From Bacteroidales bacterium (GTDB lineage Bacteria > Bacteroidota > Bacteroidia > Bacteroidales > UBA932), in the NCBI GenBank assembly GCA_017630215.1, contig JAGBVR010000008.1, forward strand, positions 32,629-96,628: DNA of 64,000 bases, written 5' to 3'. The stretch's first letter is position 1, and each line of letters begins with the position of its first letter. Under the pieces are notes generated by a model. That model searched no databases and was not told the origin of the DNA. It was given only the letters and a program-made list of their open reading frames with translations. Of the stretch, positions 25,861 to 33,142 are shown piece by piece. A program made the position numbers and the translations under genes.

Positions 25861-25995
25861 CTTGTCATTTCGACTGAGCACTGTGGTCTTGTCGTTTCGA
25901 CTGAGCACTGTGGTCTTGTCGTTTCGACTGAGCACTGTGGTCTTGTCGTTTCGACTGAGCGTTGTGGTCTTGTCATTTCGACTGAGCACTGCGAA
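25861..25995 (+). repeat. five tandem 27-bp repeats in the galE leader
   Basis: Units at 25861, 25888, 25915, 25942 and 25969, each starting CTTGTCRTTTCGACTGAGC and differing at only a few positions. There are no spacers. Because 27 is a multiple of three the array is open in frame with galE, but this is incidental. The TCATTTCGACTGAGC core resembles short intergenic repeats I know from other Bacteroidota/Chlorobi genomes. Confidence 0.9.
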
Positions 25996-26040
25996 TGGAG
26001 AAATCTGCCAGCAGATCATCCGGAATTAAAAATAAAAACA

Positions 26041-27126
26041 ATGGCAAAGAGAGTCTTGGTTTCCGGCGGTGCCGGCTATATCGGCAGTCACGTGACTGTC
26101 GAACTCATTGCTGCCGGCTACGATGTGGTAGTGGCAGATAATATGTCTAACTGCGACATGACCTGTTTCGAAGGCGTGAAGAAAATCACCGGCAGGGATG
26201 ATATCCCATTCGAGATGACAGACTGCTGTGATGCTGTCGCAGTAGAGCGTCTTTTTACTGATTATCAGATAGATGCGGTAATTCATTTTGCTGCGTACAA
26301 GGCTGTCGGAGAATCTGTTGCAGAGCCGATAATGTACTATCGTAATAATCTCGTTTCCTTCCTGAATATACTCGAATCGGCTAAGAATCATGGCGGCTGC
26401 AACGTGCTCTTCTCTTCATCGGCCACTGTTTATGGAGAGGCAGAAGACCTCCCTGTGACTGAGCAGACTCCGCGCCTTCCGGCGACATCTCCATACGGCA
26501 ACACCAAACAGATCTGCGAGGACATTCTCCGCGATGTCGTGAAGGCTACCGCATCCTATGGTGCAGAAGGGGACTGTTCTGATGACGCAGCTTCCGGAGC
26601 GGCCTGCAGAGGTACGGTCAAGGGTATTGCGCTCAGATATTTCAACCCTATCGGTGCCCATCCATCGGCTCTGATAGGCGAGCTTCCACGTGGGGTTCCG
26701 AACAATCTCGTTCCATTCATTACTCAGACAGCCATCGGCAAGCGCGAGTGCCTCAGTATCTTCGGAAACGACTATCCGACCGAAGACGGAACCTGCCTTC
26801 GTGACTACATAGATATTGTGGACCTGGCCAAGGCTCATGTGGCTGCCGTGTCCAGAATGGTCGATGGAAAAATGAAGGATGGCTATGAGATCTTCAATAT
26901 CGGTACAGGTCGTCCTGTCTCTGTGTATGAGCTGGTCACAGCATTCGAGAAAGTAAACGGAGTGAAGCTGAATTATAGATTCGCACCTCGCCGTCCCGGT
27001 GATGTCGTGGCTATCTGGGCTGACACTTCTCTGGCCAACGACGAGCTTGGCTGGAAGGCTACCCGTTCTGTCGAAGACACCCTTGCCAGTGCATGGGCCT
27101 GGGAAAAACATCTTGCTGGAAAATAA
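26041..27126 (+). CDS. galE: UDP-glucose 4-epimerase
   Basis: A 361-aa extended short-chain dehydrogenase/reductase. The NAD-binding VSGGAGYIGSH is at the N-terminus, the catalytic serine in SSSATVYG, and the Tyr-x3-Lys pair in SPYGNTKQICE. GTCLRDYIDIVDLA and GTGRPVSVYEL are typical GalE. It interconverts UDP-glucose and UDP-galactose for LPS, capsule or Leloir metabolism. The ATG at 26041 is chosen because the frame upstream is only translated repeat DNA. An insertion of about 20 residues (GAEGDCSDDAASGAACRG) sits between the catalytic Lys region and the conserved RYFNPIGAH. Confidence 0.95.
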   Translation: MAKRVLVSGGAGYIGSHVTVELIAAGYDVVVADNMSNCDMTCFEGVKKITGRDDIPFEMTDCCDAVAVERLFTDYQIDAVIHFAAYKAVGESVAEPIMYYRNNLVSFLNILESAKNHGGCNVLFSSSATVYGEAEDLPVTEQTPRLPATSPYGNTKQICEDILRDVVKATASYGAEGDCSDDAASGAACRGTVKGIALRYFNPIGAHPSALIGELPRGVPNNLVPFITQTAIGKRECLSIFGNDYPTEDGTCLRDYIDIVDLAKAHVAAVSRMVDGKMKDGYEIFNIGTGRPVSVYELVTAFEKVNGVKLNYRFAPRRPGDVVAIWADTSLANDELGWKATRSVEDTLASAWAWEKHLAGK

Positions 27127-27129
27127 TTT

Positions 27130-27244
27130 TCAATACCATTGAGCGTCCGGACTGGCTTCCGTGGCCGTTTTCCCGCTCAACGTGCCGGAAATCAATACCA
27201 TTGAGCGGCCGGACTGGTTTCCGTGGCCGTTTTCCCGCTCAGCG
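27130..27244. repeat. tandem duplication of a 53-bp inverted-repeat element
   Basis: Two copies (27130-27182 and 27192-27244, period 62) differ at four positions. Each has ends TTGAGCG...CGCTCAA or near so, separated by CCGGACTGG and TTTTCC segments, so each can fold as a hairpin. Related copies lie at 47895-48004. Just after galE, it may also stop transcription. Confidence 0.85.
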
Positions 27245-27353
27245 GGTCAGTTGGCCGGATGATGATGCCAAGATGGAGGCTGGCTAATTGAAAGAACAGC
27301 AAAGTAGACGACGTTAGCCGGGTCCACCCGTGGTGTCTGCTACTCCGACATAG

Positions 27354-27400
27354 AAAGAGGGTGACTAAAAAGTCAACAGGACTGATTAGTCACCCTCTTT
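27354..27400. terminator. 15-bp perfect hairpin
   Basis: Arms AAAGAGGGTGACTAA (27354-27368) and its complement (27386-27400), 17-nt loop, followed by TTTTC. A close relative (GGTGACTAA core) occurs at 28092-28127. Probable terminator or repeat element downstream of galE. Confidence 0.6.
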
Positions 27401-27412
27401 TCTATCCGAGTG

Positions 27413-27452
27413 ACCGTCGGTCCCTGAATCGTTGAATTCAGGCACCGACGGT
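27413..27452. repeat. hairpin with CGTCGGT arms
   Basis: Outer stem ACCGTCGGT/ACCGACGGT and inner stem CCTGAAT/ATTCAGG with single-base bulges and a 6-nt loop. It shares the CGTCGGT arm with the next hairpin. Confidence 0.55.
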
Positions 27453-27484
27453 ATCTATATCTGTGCTATTTGCCATATTTTCTG

Positions 27485-27526
27485 AAGCGTCGGTACGCAA
27501 ACATCCCGTTTTAAGTACCGACGCTT
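27485..27526. repeat. 12-bp hairpin with CGTCGGT arms
   Basis: AAGCGTCGGTAC (27485-27496) pairs with GTACCGACGCTT (27515-27526) around an 18-nt loop. It is the third strong hairpin within 180 bp of non-coding DNA. Confidence 0.55.
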
Positions 27527-27626
27527 ATTATTTTGCAACCTCCCGCGCTTGATGGGCGACCTGCTTCGATGGGTCGGAGATTGTCAGATGAATTCACCTG
27601 ACTTGAGTATGCCAGCAAATCTTGAG

Positions 27627-27905
27627 TCACAGACACATGTTTTTTCGGTATTCACTAGGTGTACACCCGACAAGTTTCAAGAATGTGGAATTGAAACGGG
27701 CAATTGTTGAAAATCCGCTACTCCGAGCTATTTGAGTGATAGGCTCATCGGTTGTGATCAGCATACGCTCTACATAATTTATACGTTCTTGCAGCAGAAA
27801 TTGGTGAAGAGTACACCCATAAGCCTTTTTACAGAGTGTATTTGCATAATCCGGATGTAATCCCAATTATTCTCCGATTTCTGCGATTTTCAATGGCTTA
27901 CACAC
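27627..27905 (-). pseudogene. remnant of an AraC-family regulator (HTH part only)
   Basis: The minus strand encodes the C-terminal AraC helix-turn-helix: KKAYGCTLHQFLLQERINY, ITQIARSSGFSTIARFNSTF, then a GCTPSEYRK ending. The same frame continues upstream as KPLKIAEIGE, then a TAA, then LGLHPDYAN. That is the expected first recognition helix interrupted by a stop codon where an Asn is usual. There is no ligand-binding domain further upstream; repeats follow instead. A 79-aa product starting at TTG would lack the first helix. The gene is truncated and nonsense-mutated, hence non-functional. Confidence 0.75.
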
Positions 27906-28010
27906 GGATGTACCGCGTACGGACGGTAGCCATTGGATTTATGACCGACACTATGGGCAGAATGCACTTTGACGTTGCTACTGCGCTTAACAAGTAAAAG
28001 ATTGCCGGTC

Positions 28011-28056
28011 AAGCCGGCAATGACGGTATGACTAAGCCGGCAATGACGGTATGACC
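28011..28056. repeat. two tandem 23-bp GCCGGCAATGACGG repeats
   Basis: AAGCCGGCAATGACGGTATGA recurs at 28011 and 28034, preceded by the complementary ATTGCCGGTCAAG and followed by a degenerate third copy. It looks like a REP-type intergenic repeat. The rest of 27906-28091 shows no gene. Confidence 0.7.
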
Positions 28057-28091
28057 GAGCCGTCACTGTCGTCATATCCATATAAATACGC

Positions 28092-28127
28092 AAGAAGGTG
28101 ACTAAATCACTTATTAGTCACCTTCTT
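28092..28127. terminator. 14-bp perfect hairpin
   Basis: AAGAAGGTGACTAA pairs with TTAGTCACCTTCTT, loop 8 nt. It lies just past the stop codon of the minus-strand 90-aa gene; on that strand the stem is followed by GCGTATTTATA rather than a T-run. Related to 27354-27400. Confidence 0.55.
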
Positions 28128-28150
28128 TAACTGTTTGCGTGCGGTAAAGA

Positions 28151-28423
28151 CTACTGCTTTGAAACCACTGCGCTGAGCTTCTCGCAGAGCTCGTCGAGCT
28201 TCTCGAACATCTCCTTTGTGAGAGCGTTGTAGAAAGCCTTCTTGTTTCCCTCAGGGTGGCAAGCACGATGCTTGAGGTCGTTGTAAAGCTCTACAGCCTC
28301 GTCGATTATCTGTGCGATCTCGTCAGAATCCTTGTGTGGGTTAAGCGCAACGAAGAGAGCGCAGTCATCAATGAATTCAGCAACGAAATACTCAATGTCT
28401 TTCTTGAAAACTCTAAGGTTCAT
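28151..28423 (-). CDS. small conserved Bacteroidales protein
   Basis: A 90-aa acidic helical protein from the ATG at 28423 (the longer frame from 28465 crosses a -7 promoter element). Features: MNLRVFKKDIEYFVAEFIDD, EIAQIIDEAVELYNDL and a C-terminal EMFEKLDELCEKLSAVV helix. No signal peptide or membrane segment. I recall similar short proteins across Bacteroides-like genomes without known function. It stands alone, transcribed divergently from the fimbrial operon. Confidence 0.75.
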   Translation of the reverse strand: MNLRVFKKDIEYFVAEFIDDCALFVALNPHKDSDEIAQIIDEAVELYNDLKHRACHPEGNKKAFYNALTKEMFEKLDELCEKLSAVVSKQ

Positions 28424-28453
28424 AGTAAAAAATATTTTTTGGTTATGGTCTTG

Positions 28454-28461
28454 CAAATATA
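28454..28461 (-). promoter_or_regulatory. -7 element for the 90-aa gene
   Basis: TATATTTG on the minus strand, 30 nt upstream of the ATG at 28423. Confidence 0.5.
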
Positions 28462-28709
28462 GCACTTTTCTGATTCATACTACTACATCCCAGAAAAAAA
28501 CTTCTAAGAATCCGGAACCCCAGCCAGTTGAAACCATCACGTGCTCGAAACGCACGAACGCAAGAAGGGTGAAGATGGCTCAAGCGCATCGAATCCCGAA
28601 ACGCACGAAAGCAACAGACGAATTCAGAATACTTTGGTCGAAATCCGGAAAATTCCATGCAATATGCGGAAATTGAATAATTTTCGCAAAAAATGGGGGG
28701 GGGTAAATA

Positions 28710-28740
28710 TTTGATTTAAAATCATAACTAGCTACCTTTG
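28710..28740 (+). promoter_or_regulatory. consensus promoter of the fimbrial operon
   Basis: TTTG (28710-28713), exactly 19 nt, then TACCTTTG (28733-28740). The start codon of the first gene is 24 nt beyond. The -7 box is embedded in a small palindrome (AGCTACC TTT GGTAGCT). A run of nine G (28695-28703) lies just upstream of the -33 box. The 250 bp between the two divergent genes hold no other feature I can see. Confidence 0.85.
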
Positions 28741-28764
28741 GTAGCTTTTTTACCAAACTCAAAT

Positions 28765-30051
28765 TTGAAACGATTGATCACAGTCATACTGACGCTGGGA
28801 GTCTTCCTGACGTGTGCCCTGTCTATGAAAGCGACAGGACCATATGACTCGTATGCCATGCTTCACGAAAAGGACTCTGCGATCGTGGAAAACTTTGCCA
28901 TCTGGTACAAGGTGGATAGCATCGACATCAATCCGAACTATCTCGACAACAGGAGGCAGATGGACCATATCATCCACTATCTCGAGACCTCTCCACGCAT
29001 CGACAGCATCACCATCTACGCTTGGTCTTCACCGGAGGGCCGCTACAGCTGGAACAAATATCTTTCAAGAGAACGTGCCAAGGCAGCCAAGAGATTCCTG
29101 CTCAAACACTCTCCGGACAGTGCAAAGCTGAACGCCGGAAAAATTCACATCAGTCCGATCGCCGAAAACTGGCAGGGACTCACCGATCTGGTCGAGGAAA
29201 GATACACAAGGGCAGACCGGGAGCTGGTTCTCGACATACTCAATGACAATGAAATCACCGATCAGGCCAGGAAGACCAGACTCCAAAAACTTGACAGAGG
29301 CCGTTCCTGGAGATATCTGATCGATAATTATATGCCGCAGCTCCGTACTGCGACCTGGGTATGCGTATGGGTGGAAGCTCCGCCGGTTCTCCCGAATCCG
29401 GGCATCAGACGTGACACTCTCATCTGCCACCGCGGGACCATTCTCGTTCCACCGCCGACCCCACAGCCTCAGCCGGTCGTGAAAGAGAAAAAGATGCTCT
29501 TCGCCGCCCGCACGAACCTTCTGGTGCCGGCACTCAATGTCGGCCTCGAATTCCCGATAAAGGACAATTGGTCCCTTGGGATCGACTACTACTACCCTTG
29601 GGCCGTTTCCGATAGGAACAAATGGTGTGGCGAGATGCTCGGTCTTTTCGTTGATGCCAAGTACTGGATCCCGGGTGAGAAATACGAATGGACCAAGGCC
29701 CAAAGGCTCCAGGGACACGCTATCGGAGTCTATGCCGGAGCCGGATACTACGACTACCAGAACATCCGTCACGGCTATCAAGGCGAATACATCGATACCG
29801 GAGTGGACTATACATTCTCGCTCCCGGTGGGTCCAGAGGATAACAAATGGATGAGGATCGAATTCAATATCGGATTCGGATGGATCAGAACCTGGGCAAG
29901 ACATTACGCCCCAAGTTACGATTACACCCAGCTCATCAAGGATCCTGGCGTGAAGAACCTTGTCTTCGACTATTTCGGACCGACCAGAGCATCCGTATCA
30001 TTCCTCCTTCCTATCAGTGCCACCTACAAGAAGAAAGGAGGTAACCGATGA
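28765..30051 (+). CDS. DUF3575 outer-membrane protein, first gene of fimbrial operon
   Basis: About 428 aa from a TTG at 28765. This gives the signal peptide MKRLITVILTLGVFLTCALS, and the upstream in-frame TTG at 28738 lies in the promoter. Residues 25-215 contain an OmpA-like/DUF3868-like part (ITIYAWSSPEGRYSWNKYLS and RAKAAKRFL resemble the peptidoglycan-associated OmpA motif). Residues 245-428 are DUF3575: FAARTNLLVPALNVGLEFP, WSLGIDYYYPW, GHAIGVYAGAGYYDYQ, IEFNIGFGW, a short outer-membrane barrel. In Bacteroidales such genes lead fimbrillin operons and are thought to help anchor or export the fimbriae. Next gene overlaps by 4 nt. Confidence 0.85.
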   Translation: MKRLITVILTLGVFLTCALSMKATGPYDSYAMLHEKDSAIVENFAIWYKVDSIDINPNYLDNRRQMDHIIHYLETSPRIDSITIYAWSSPEGRYSWNKYLSRERAKAAKRFLLKHSPDSAKLNAGKIHISPIAENWQGLTDLVEERYTRADRELVLDILNDNEITDQARKTRLQKLDRGRSWRYLIDNYMPQLRTATWVCVWVEAPPVLPNPGIRRDTLICHRGTILVPPPTPQPQPVVKEKKMLFAARTNLLVPALNVGLEFPIKDNWSLGIDYYYPWAVSDRNKWCGEMLGLFVDAKYWIPGEKYEWTKAQRLQGHAIGVYAGAGYYDYQNIRHGYQGEYIDTGVDYTFSLPVGPEDNKWMRIEFNIGFGWIRTWARHYAPSYDYTQLIKDPGVKNLVFDYFGPTRASVSFLLPISATYKKKGGNR

Positions 30052-30998
30052 GAAGGCTGTATCTGATATTGGCACTCGTGCTCATCACCTTGATGGCAGG
30101 AAGCTGCCGCAGAAGACCGCTGGTGGAGATAGACAACAATGTCCTTCTGAACATCAGCATCGGTACAGACATAGTGAACTACGAAGTCCAGACCCCGCCA
30201 GAAATGATGCGTGCCATCTTCTTTGACTCTCAGACCGGTGATTTCGTATCCCACTCGTTCCTGCCTCACCACGGAGGACATGTCCATCTGATGCCGGGAC
30301 GCGAATACGACATCCTCGTCTATAACTTCGATACCGAGGCTACCATCATCGACGGTGACTATAACCTGAACTATATACTTGCCTATACGAACCTGGTCCC
30401 TGAAAACATCAAGTCAAGGCTAAAAGGCCGTGCAGGAAAGGGCGACGATGAAATGATCGTTTACGAGCCCGACCATCTTTTCGTCGGCAAGCTGGAAGAT
30501 GTATATATTCCGATGCGCGGCTATGGCATGCCTGCTTTCGAGATCAATATCCATGCAGAAACGATCGTTCAGACTTGGATCGTCGAGATCGACAAGGTTC
30601 GCGGAGCGGAATATGTCGGAGCTGTCTCATCAGTGATCTCCGGACTTGCTGACCACAGCCTCATCGGCCGCGGCGAACAGTCCTACGATGAAGCGACGGT
30701 CTTCTTCGAGGCTTCATCCCTCACCAAGGACGGACATTTCTACGCAAAGTTCAATACCTTTGGCCGCAATGCCCTGGCCGGCCGCAAGCAGGTCCTTTCC
30801 CTCGTCCTCACAGACCTCGCCGGAAAGAGTTTCTGCTTCAATATGGACATCACGGAAAAGTTCAATGACAATCCTCTCCAGTACATTCTCATAAAGACCG
30901 ACGATATCGAGATAGAAAAGCCGGAACAGACCGGCGGCGGAGGACTTGCCCCGATAGTGGACGAATGGGGAGAAATAAACACGGAAATCGTAATTTAA
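30048..30998 (+). CDS. DUF5119 lipoprotein (FimB/Mfa2-like accessory subunit)
   Basis: A 316-aa lipoprotein with signal MRRLYLILALVLITLMAGSC. The mature protein matches the DUF5119 pattern: RPLVEIDNN, MRAIFFDSQTGDFVSHSFL, GGHVHLMPGREYDILVYNFDTE, YEPDHLFVG. It then has two beta-sandwich-like halves, the second with WIVEIDKVRGAEYVGAVSSVISG, as in Mfa2-type anchors. It is likely the fimbrial anchor or assembly terminator at the outer membrane. An AAAGGAGGT (30034-30042) ends 5 nt before its ATG, and the start overlaps the previous stop, implying coupled translation. Confidence 0.85.
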   Translation: MRRLYLILALVLITLMAGSCRRRPLVEIDNNVLLNISIGTDIVNYEVQTPPEMMRAIFFDSQTGDFVSHSFLPHHGGHVHLMPGREYDILVYNFDTEATIIDGDYNLNYILAYTNLVPENIKSRLKGRAGKGDDEMIVYEPDHLFVGKLEDVYIPMRGYGMPAFEINIHAETIVQTWIVEIDKVRGAEYVGAVSSVISGLADHSLIGRGEQSYDEATVFFEASSLTKDGHFYAKFNTFGRNALAGRKQVLSLVLTDLAGKSFCFNMDITEKFNDNPLQYILIKTDDIEIEKPEQTGGGGLAPIVDEWGEINTEIVI

Positions 30999-31018
30999 AG
31001 GAACAATAATAGACAGAA

Positions 31019-32041
31019 ATGAAGAAACTCATCATCATAGCACTCATCATAGGATTTGCCTCGGCTTGTACCAAGTCGAGCGTTCAGTATGAGCGCCCGG
31101 GAGAGATTTCTTTCCGACCTGTCACTGCTATGACCACTAAGGCTGCAGTCACCGGCACAGAGTATCCGAAGGATGCGGCTCACAAGTTCAATGTCTGGGC
31201 CTGGTGGATCGAGACTTCGGATACCACTCGTAAAGCTTACTACCCTGAATATGCCGAAATGTATCTGAACAAGCGTACATTCAAGCACGATTCCGGAAAC
31301 AGCTGGGTGGGAGACGAGGTTCCATACTTCTGGCCGACAAGGGGTTCGCTTGTCTTTGCCGGATATTCTCCTGTTTCGGCTATTGCTCAGAACTTCAGTT
31401 ATTCTTGGGCTAACAGGGAGATGACGATTACAGCCTATCAGCAGCCGACCGACATTAGCGAGACAGTCGACCTTATGTGGTTCGATGTGACTGAGCGCTC
31501 ATATTCGGACAATAACAACAAGAACGCACAGGCTGAGAGTGTGAATGGAGTGCCGGTTGTCTTCAAGCACCTTCTATCATGGCTTACATTCCAGTACAAG
31601 AAGAAGGACGGTGCTTCAGCCAGCTATATCGTCACGGATGTGAAACTCCAGGGAATAGAAACTAAGGCAAGATTCATTTCCAGGCCGGCAGCAGGAAATG
31701 AAGAATGGTCAGACCAGACTGATCCGAAGCCTGTTCAGATATGGAGCGGAAGCTACCAGGTCACTACGGAAGCTGTGGCTAAAGAATCCACTACAGCAGG
31801 TGTACTCGTTATCCCTCAGCCTTGTACGGCAGAGCACGTGCAGCTGCAGGTTACATACAAGACATCTGAAAGCGGTCCAAAGCAGACCAGGGACGTTTAT
31901 CTCACAGCAGGAACAGACGGACATATCTGGAAACCGGGAAAACATTACACCTATACCATCACCTTCGGAGACAATGAAATCCTTGTCCTTCCCGATGTGA
32001 CAGACTGGGAAACTGTAACAGTAGATATAGAAGTACAATAA
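31019..32041 (+). CDS. fimbrillin family lipoprotein, paralogue 1
   Basis: A 340-aa Mfa-like fimbrillin. Lipoprotein signal ends ASACTKSS. The mature start RPGEISFRPVTAMTTKAAV gives Arg/Lys sites where fimbrillin prosegments are cleaved in Porphyromonas. Core motifs are FNVWAWW, PYFWPTRGSLVFAGYSP, ETVDLMWFD, NGVPVVFKHLLSWLTF and the C-terminal WKPGKHYTYTITFGDNEI then PDVTDWE. These define the two beta-sandwich domains of subunits polymerised by strand exchange. It is the first of eight consecutive fimbrillin-like genes, separated from the next by only 16 nt. Confidence 0.9.
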   Translation: MKKLIIIALIIGFASACTKSSVQYERPGEISFRPVTAMTTKAAVTGTEYPKDAAHKFNVWAWWIETSDTTRKAYYPEYAEMYLNKRTFKHDSGNSWVGDEVPYFWPTRGSLVFAGYSPVSAIAQNFSYSWANREMTITAYQQPTDISETVDLMWFDVTERSYSDNNNKNAQAESVNGVPVVFKHLLSWLTFQYKKKDGASASYIVTDVKLQGIETKARFISRPAAGNEEWSDQTDPKPVQIWSGSYQVTTEAVAKESTTAGVLVIPQPCTAEHVQLQVTYKTSESGPKQTRDVYLTAGTDGHIWKPGKHYTYTITFGDNEILVLPDVTDWETVTVDIEVQ

Positions 32042-32057
32042 AAGCCAATAAACGGTA

Positions 32058-33092
32058 ATGAAAAGATTTGCAATTGCAGCCCTGATCCTCGTATCGACCC
32101 TGGCATGCACAAAATCAAATATTCAGTACGAACCGACAGGGGAGATTTCTCTCCAGCCGGTCACCGAAAAGGCTACCAAGGCGGCATTTTCCGGCACCGC
32201 ATATGGTGAAGGTGCGCCTGCTTTCAATGTCTGGGCATGGTGGGCTGATGTGGAAACGGGAACACTGCTTGACTCATTTTGGGGTTCTGAGGACCGGGAG
32301 TTATACATCATGAATGGTGAATTTGTGCACAGAGGCAATGGAAGCTGGGGTGGAAGCACACCGTATTACTGGCCGACTAAGGGCTCAGTGGTGTTTGCCG
32401 GATATTCTCCGTCGCAGACTCTGGGTGGAACATTTGACTATGAGGGTCAAGAGCTTACTGCCCAGAACTATATCCAGTCCACTGATATATCTGAAACCGT
32501 AGACTTGATGTGGTTTGATGTCACCTCGCGCTCGTATAATACCAATTCCAATCAGAATAGTCTCGGTCAGACAGTCAATGGTGTACCTGTGGTATTTCAC
32601 CATGCTCTCTCCTGGCTGAAATTCGGCTTTAAGTTAAAGGCAGGCGTTCCGCAGAACTGGAGGATTACAAGTGTCACACTGACAGGTATTGCCGGCAGAG
32701 CAAACTTCGGTTCAAAGTCTGATCCGGCTTGGAAGGACCATTGGGGAAATGAGAATGTTTCTGTCTGGAACGGCACCCACATGGTAACAGAAACTTCTAC
32801 GGTGCTTGAATCTGTTCCTGACGGGGTCGTGGTGATTCCTCAGGAATGTGCCGGTAATGCTGCAAACCTGGTCATAACCTACGACCTGAAGAAACATCTG
32901 GACTTGGGAGCTGATGAATGGCTCAGAGCGCAGACCATTACTCTTCCTCTCGACGCAGGAACCGACGGAGGAGCCTGGAAACCGGGAAAGAAATACATAT
33001 ATACGATCGTATTCGGGGAAAACGAAATCCGCATTGTTCCTTCCGTCATAGACTGGGATGAGCAGCCGAATATAGATATAGAAGTGCAATAA
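32058..33092 (+). CDS. fimbrillin family lipoprotein, paralogue 2
   Basis: A 344-aa close paralogue of the preceding gene: signal with lipobox STLACTKSN, then PTGEISLQPVTEKATKAAF, FNVWAWW, YYWPTKGSVVFAGYSPS, DISETVDLMWFDV, NGVPVVFHHALSWLKF, and WKPGKKYIYTIVFGENEI. Composition matches the flanking genes. The segment around DVETGTLLDSFWGSEDR replaces the corresponding loop of paralogue 1, so surface loops differ while core strands are kept. Followed by a 50-nt A-rich gap. Confidence 0.9.
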   Translation: MKRFAIAALILVSTLACTKSNIQYEPTGEISLQPVTEKATKAAFSGTAYGEGAPAFNVWAWWADVETGTLLDSFWGSEDRELYIMNGEFVHRGNGSWGGSTPYYWPTKGSVVFAGYSPSQTLGGTFDYEGQELTAQNYIQSTDISETVDLMWFDVTSRSYNTNSNQNSLGQTVNGVPVVFHHALSWLKFGFKLKAGVPQNWRITSVTLTGIAGRANFGSKSDPAWKDHWGNENVSVWNGTHMVTETSTVLESVPDGVVVIPQECAGNAANLVITYDLKKHLDLGADEWLRAQTITLPLDAGTDGGAWKPGKKYIYTIVFGENEIRIVPSVIDWDEQPNIDIEVQ

Positions 33093-33142
33093 AGAAAACA
33101 ACAAATAACACAAAATTCAATTAACAATTAAACAAACGAGTT

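Noticed and set aside
25861-25995. Possible CRISPR array
   Set aside because: The 27-bp units are directly adjacent with no spacers, and there are no cas genes.
25831-26040. 70-residue N-terminal extension of GalE with STEHCGLVV repeats
   Set aside because: This is a translation of the tandem DNA repeats; the Rossmann motif begins right after the ATG at 26041, where GalE normally starts.
27890-28093. 67-aa minus-strand frame upstream of the araC remnant
   Set aside because: It translates the GCCGGCAATGACGG repeats and is out of frame with the AraC coding sequence.
28730-28751. AGCTACC-TTT-GGTAGCT followed by six T, looking like an intrinsic terminator
   Set aside because: It contains the -7 box TACCTTTG with a TTTG exactly 19 nt upstream, and the fimbrial operon begins 14 nt later; the stem is only 7 bp. 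It is better read as a promoter.
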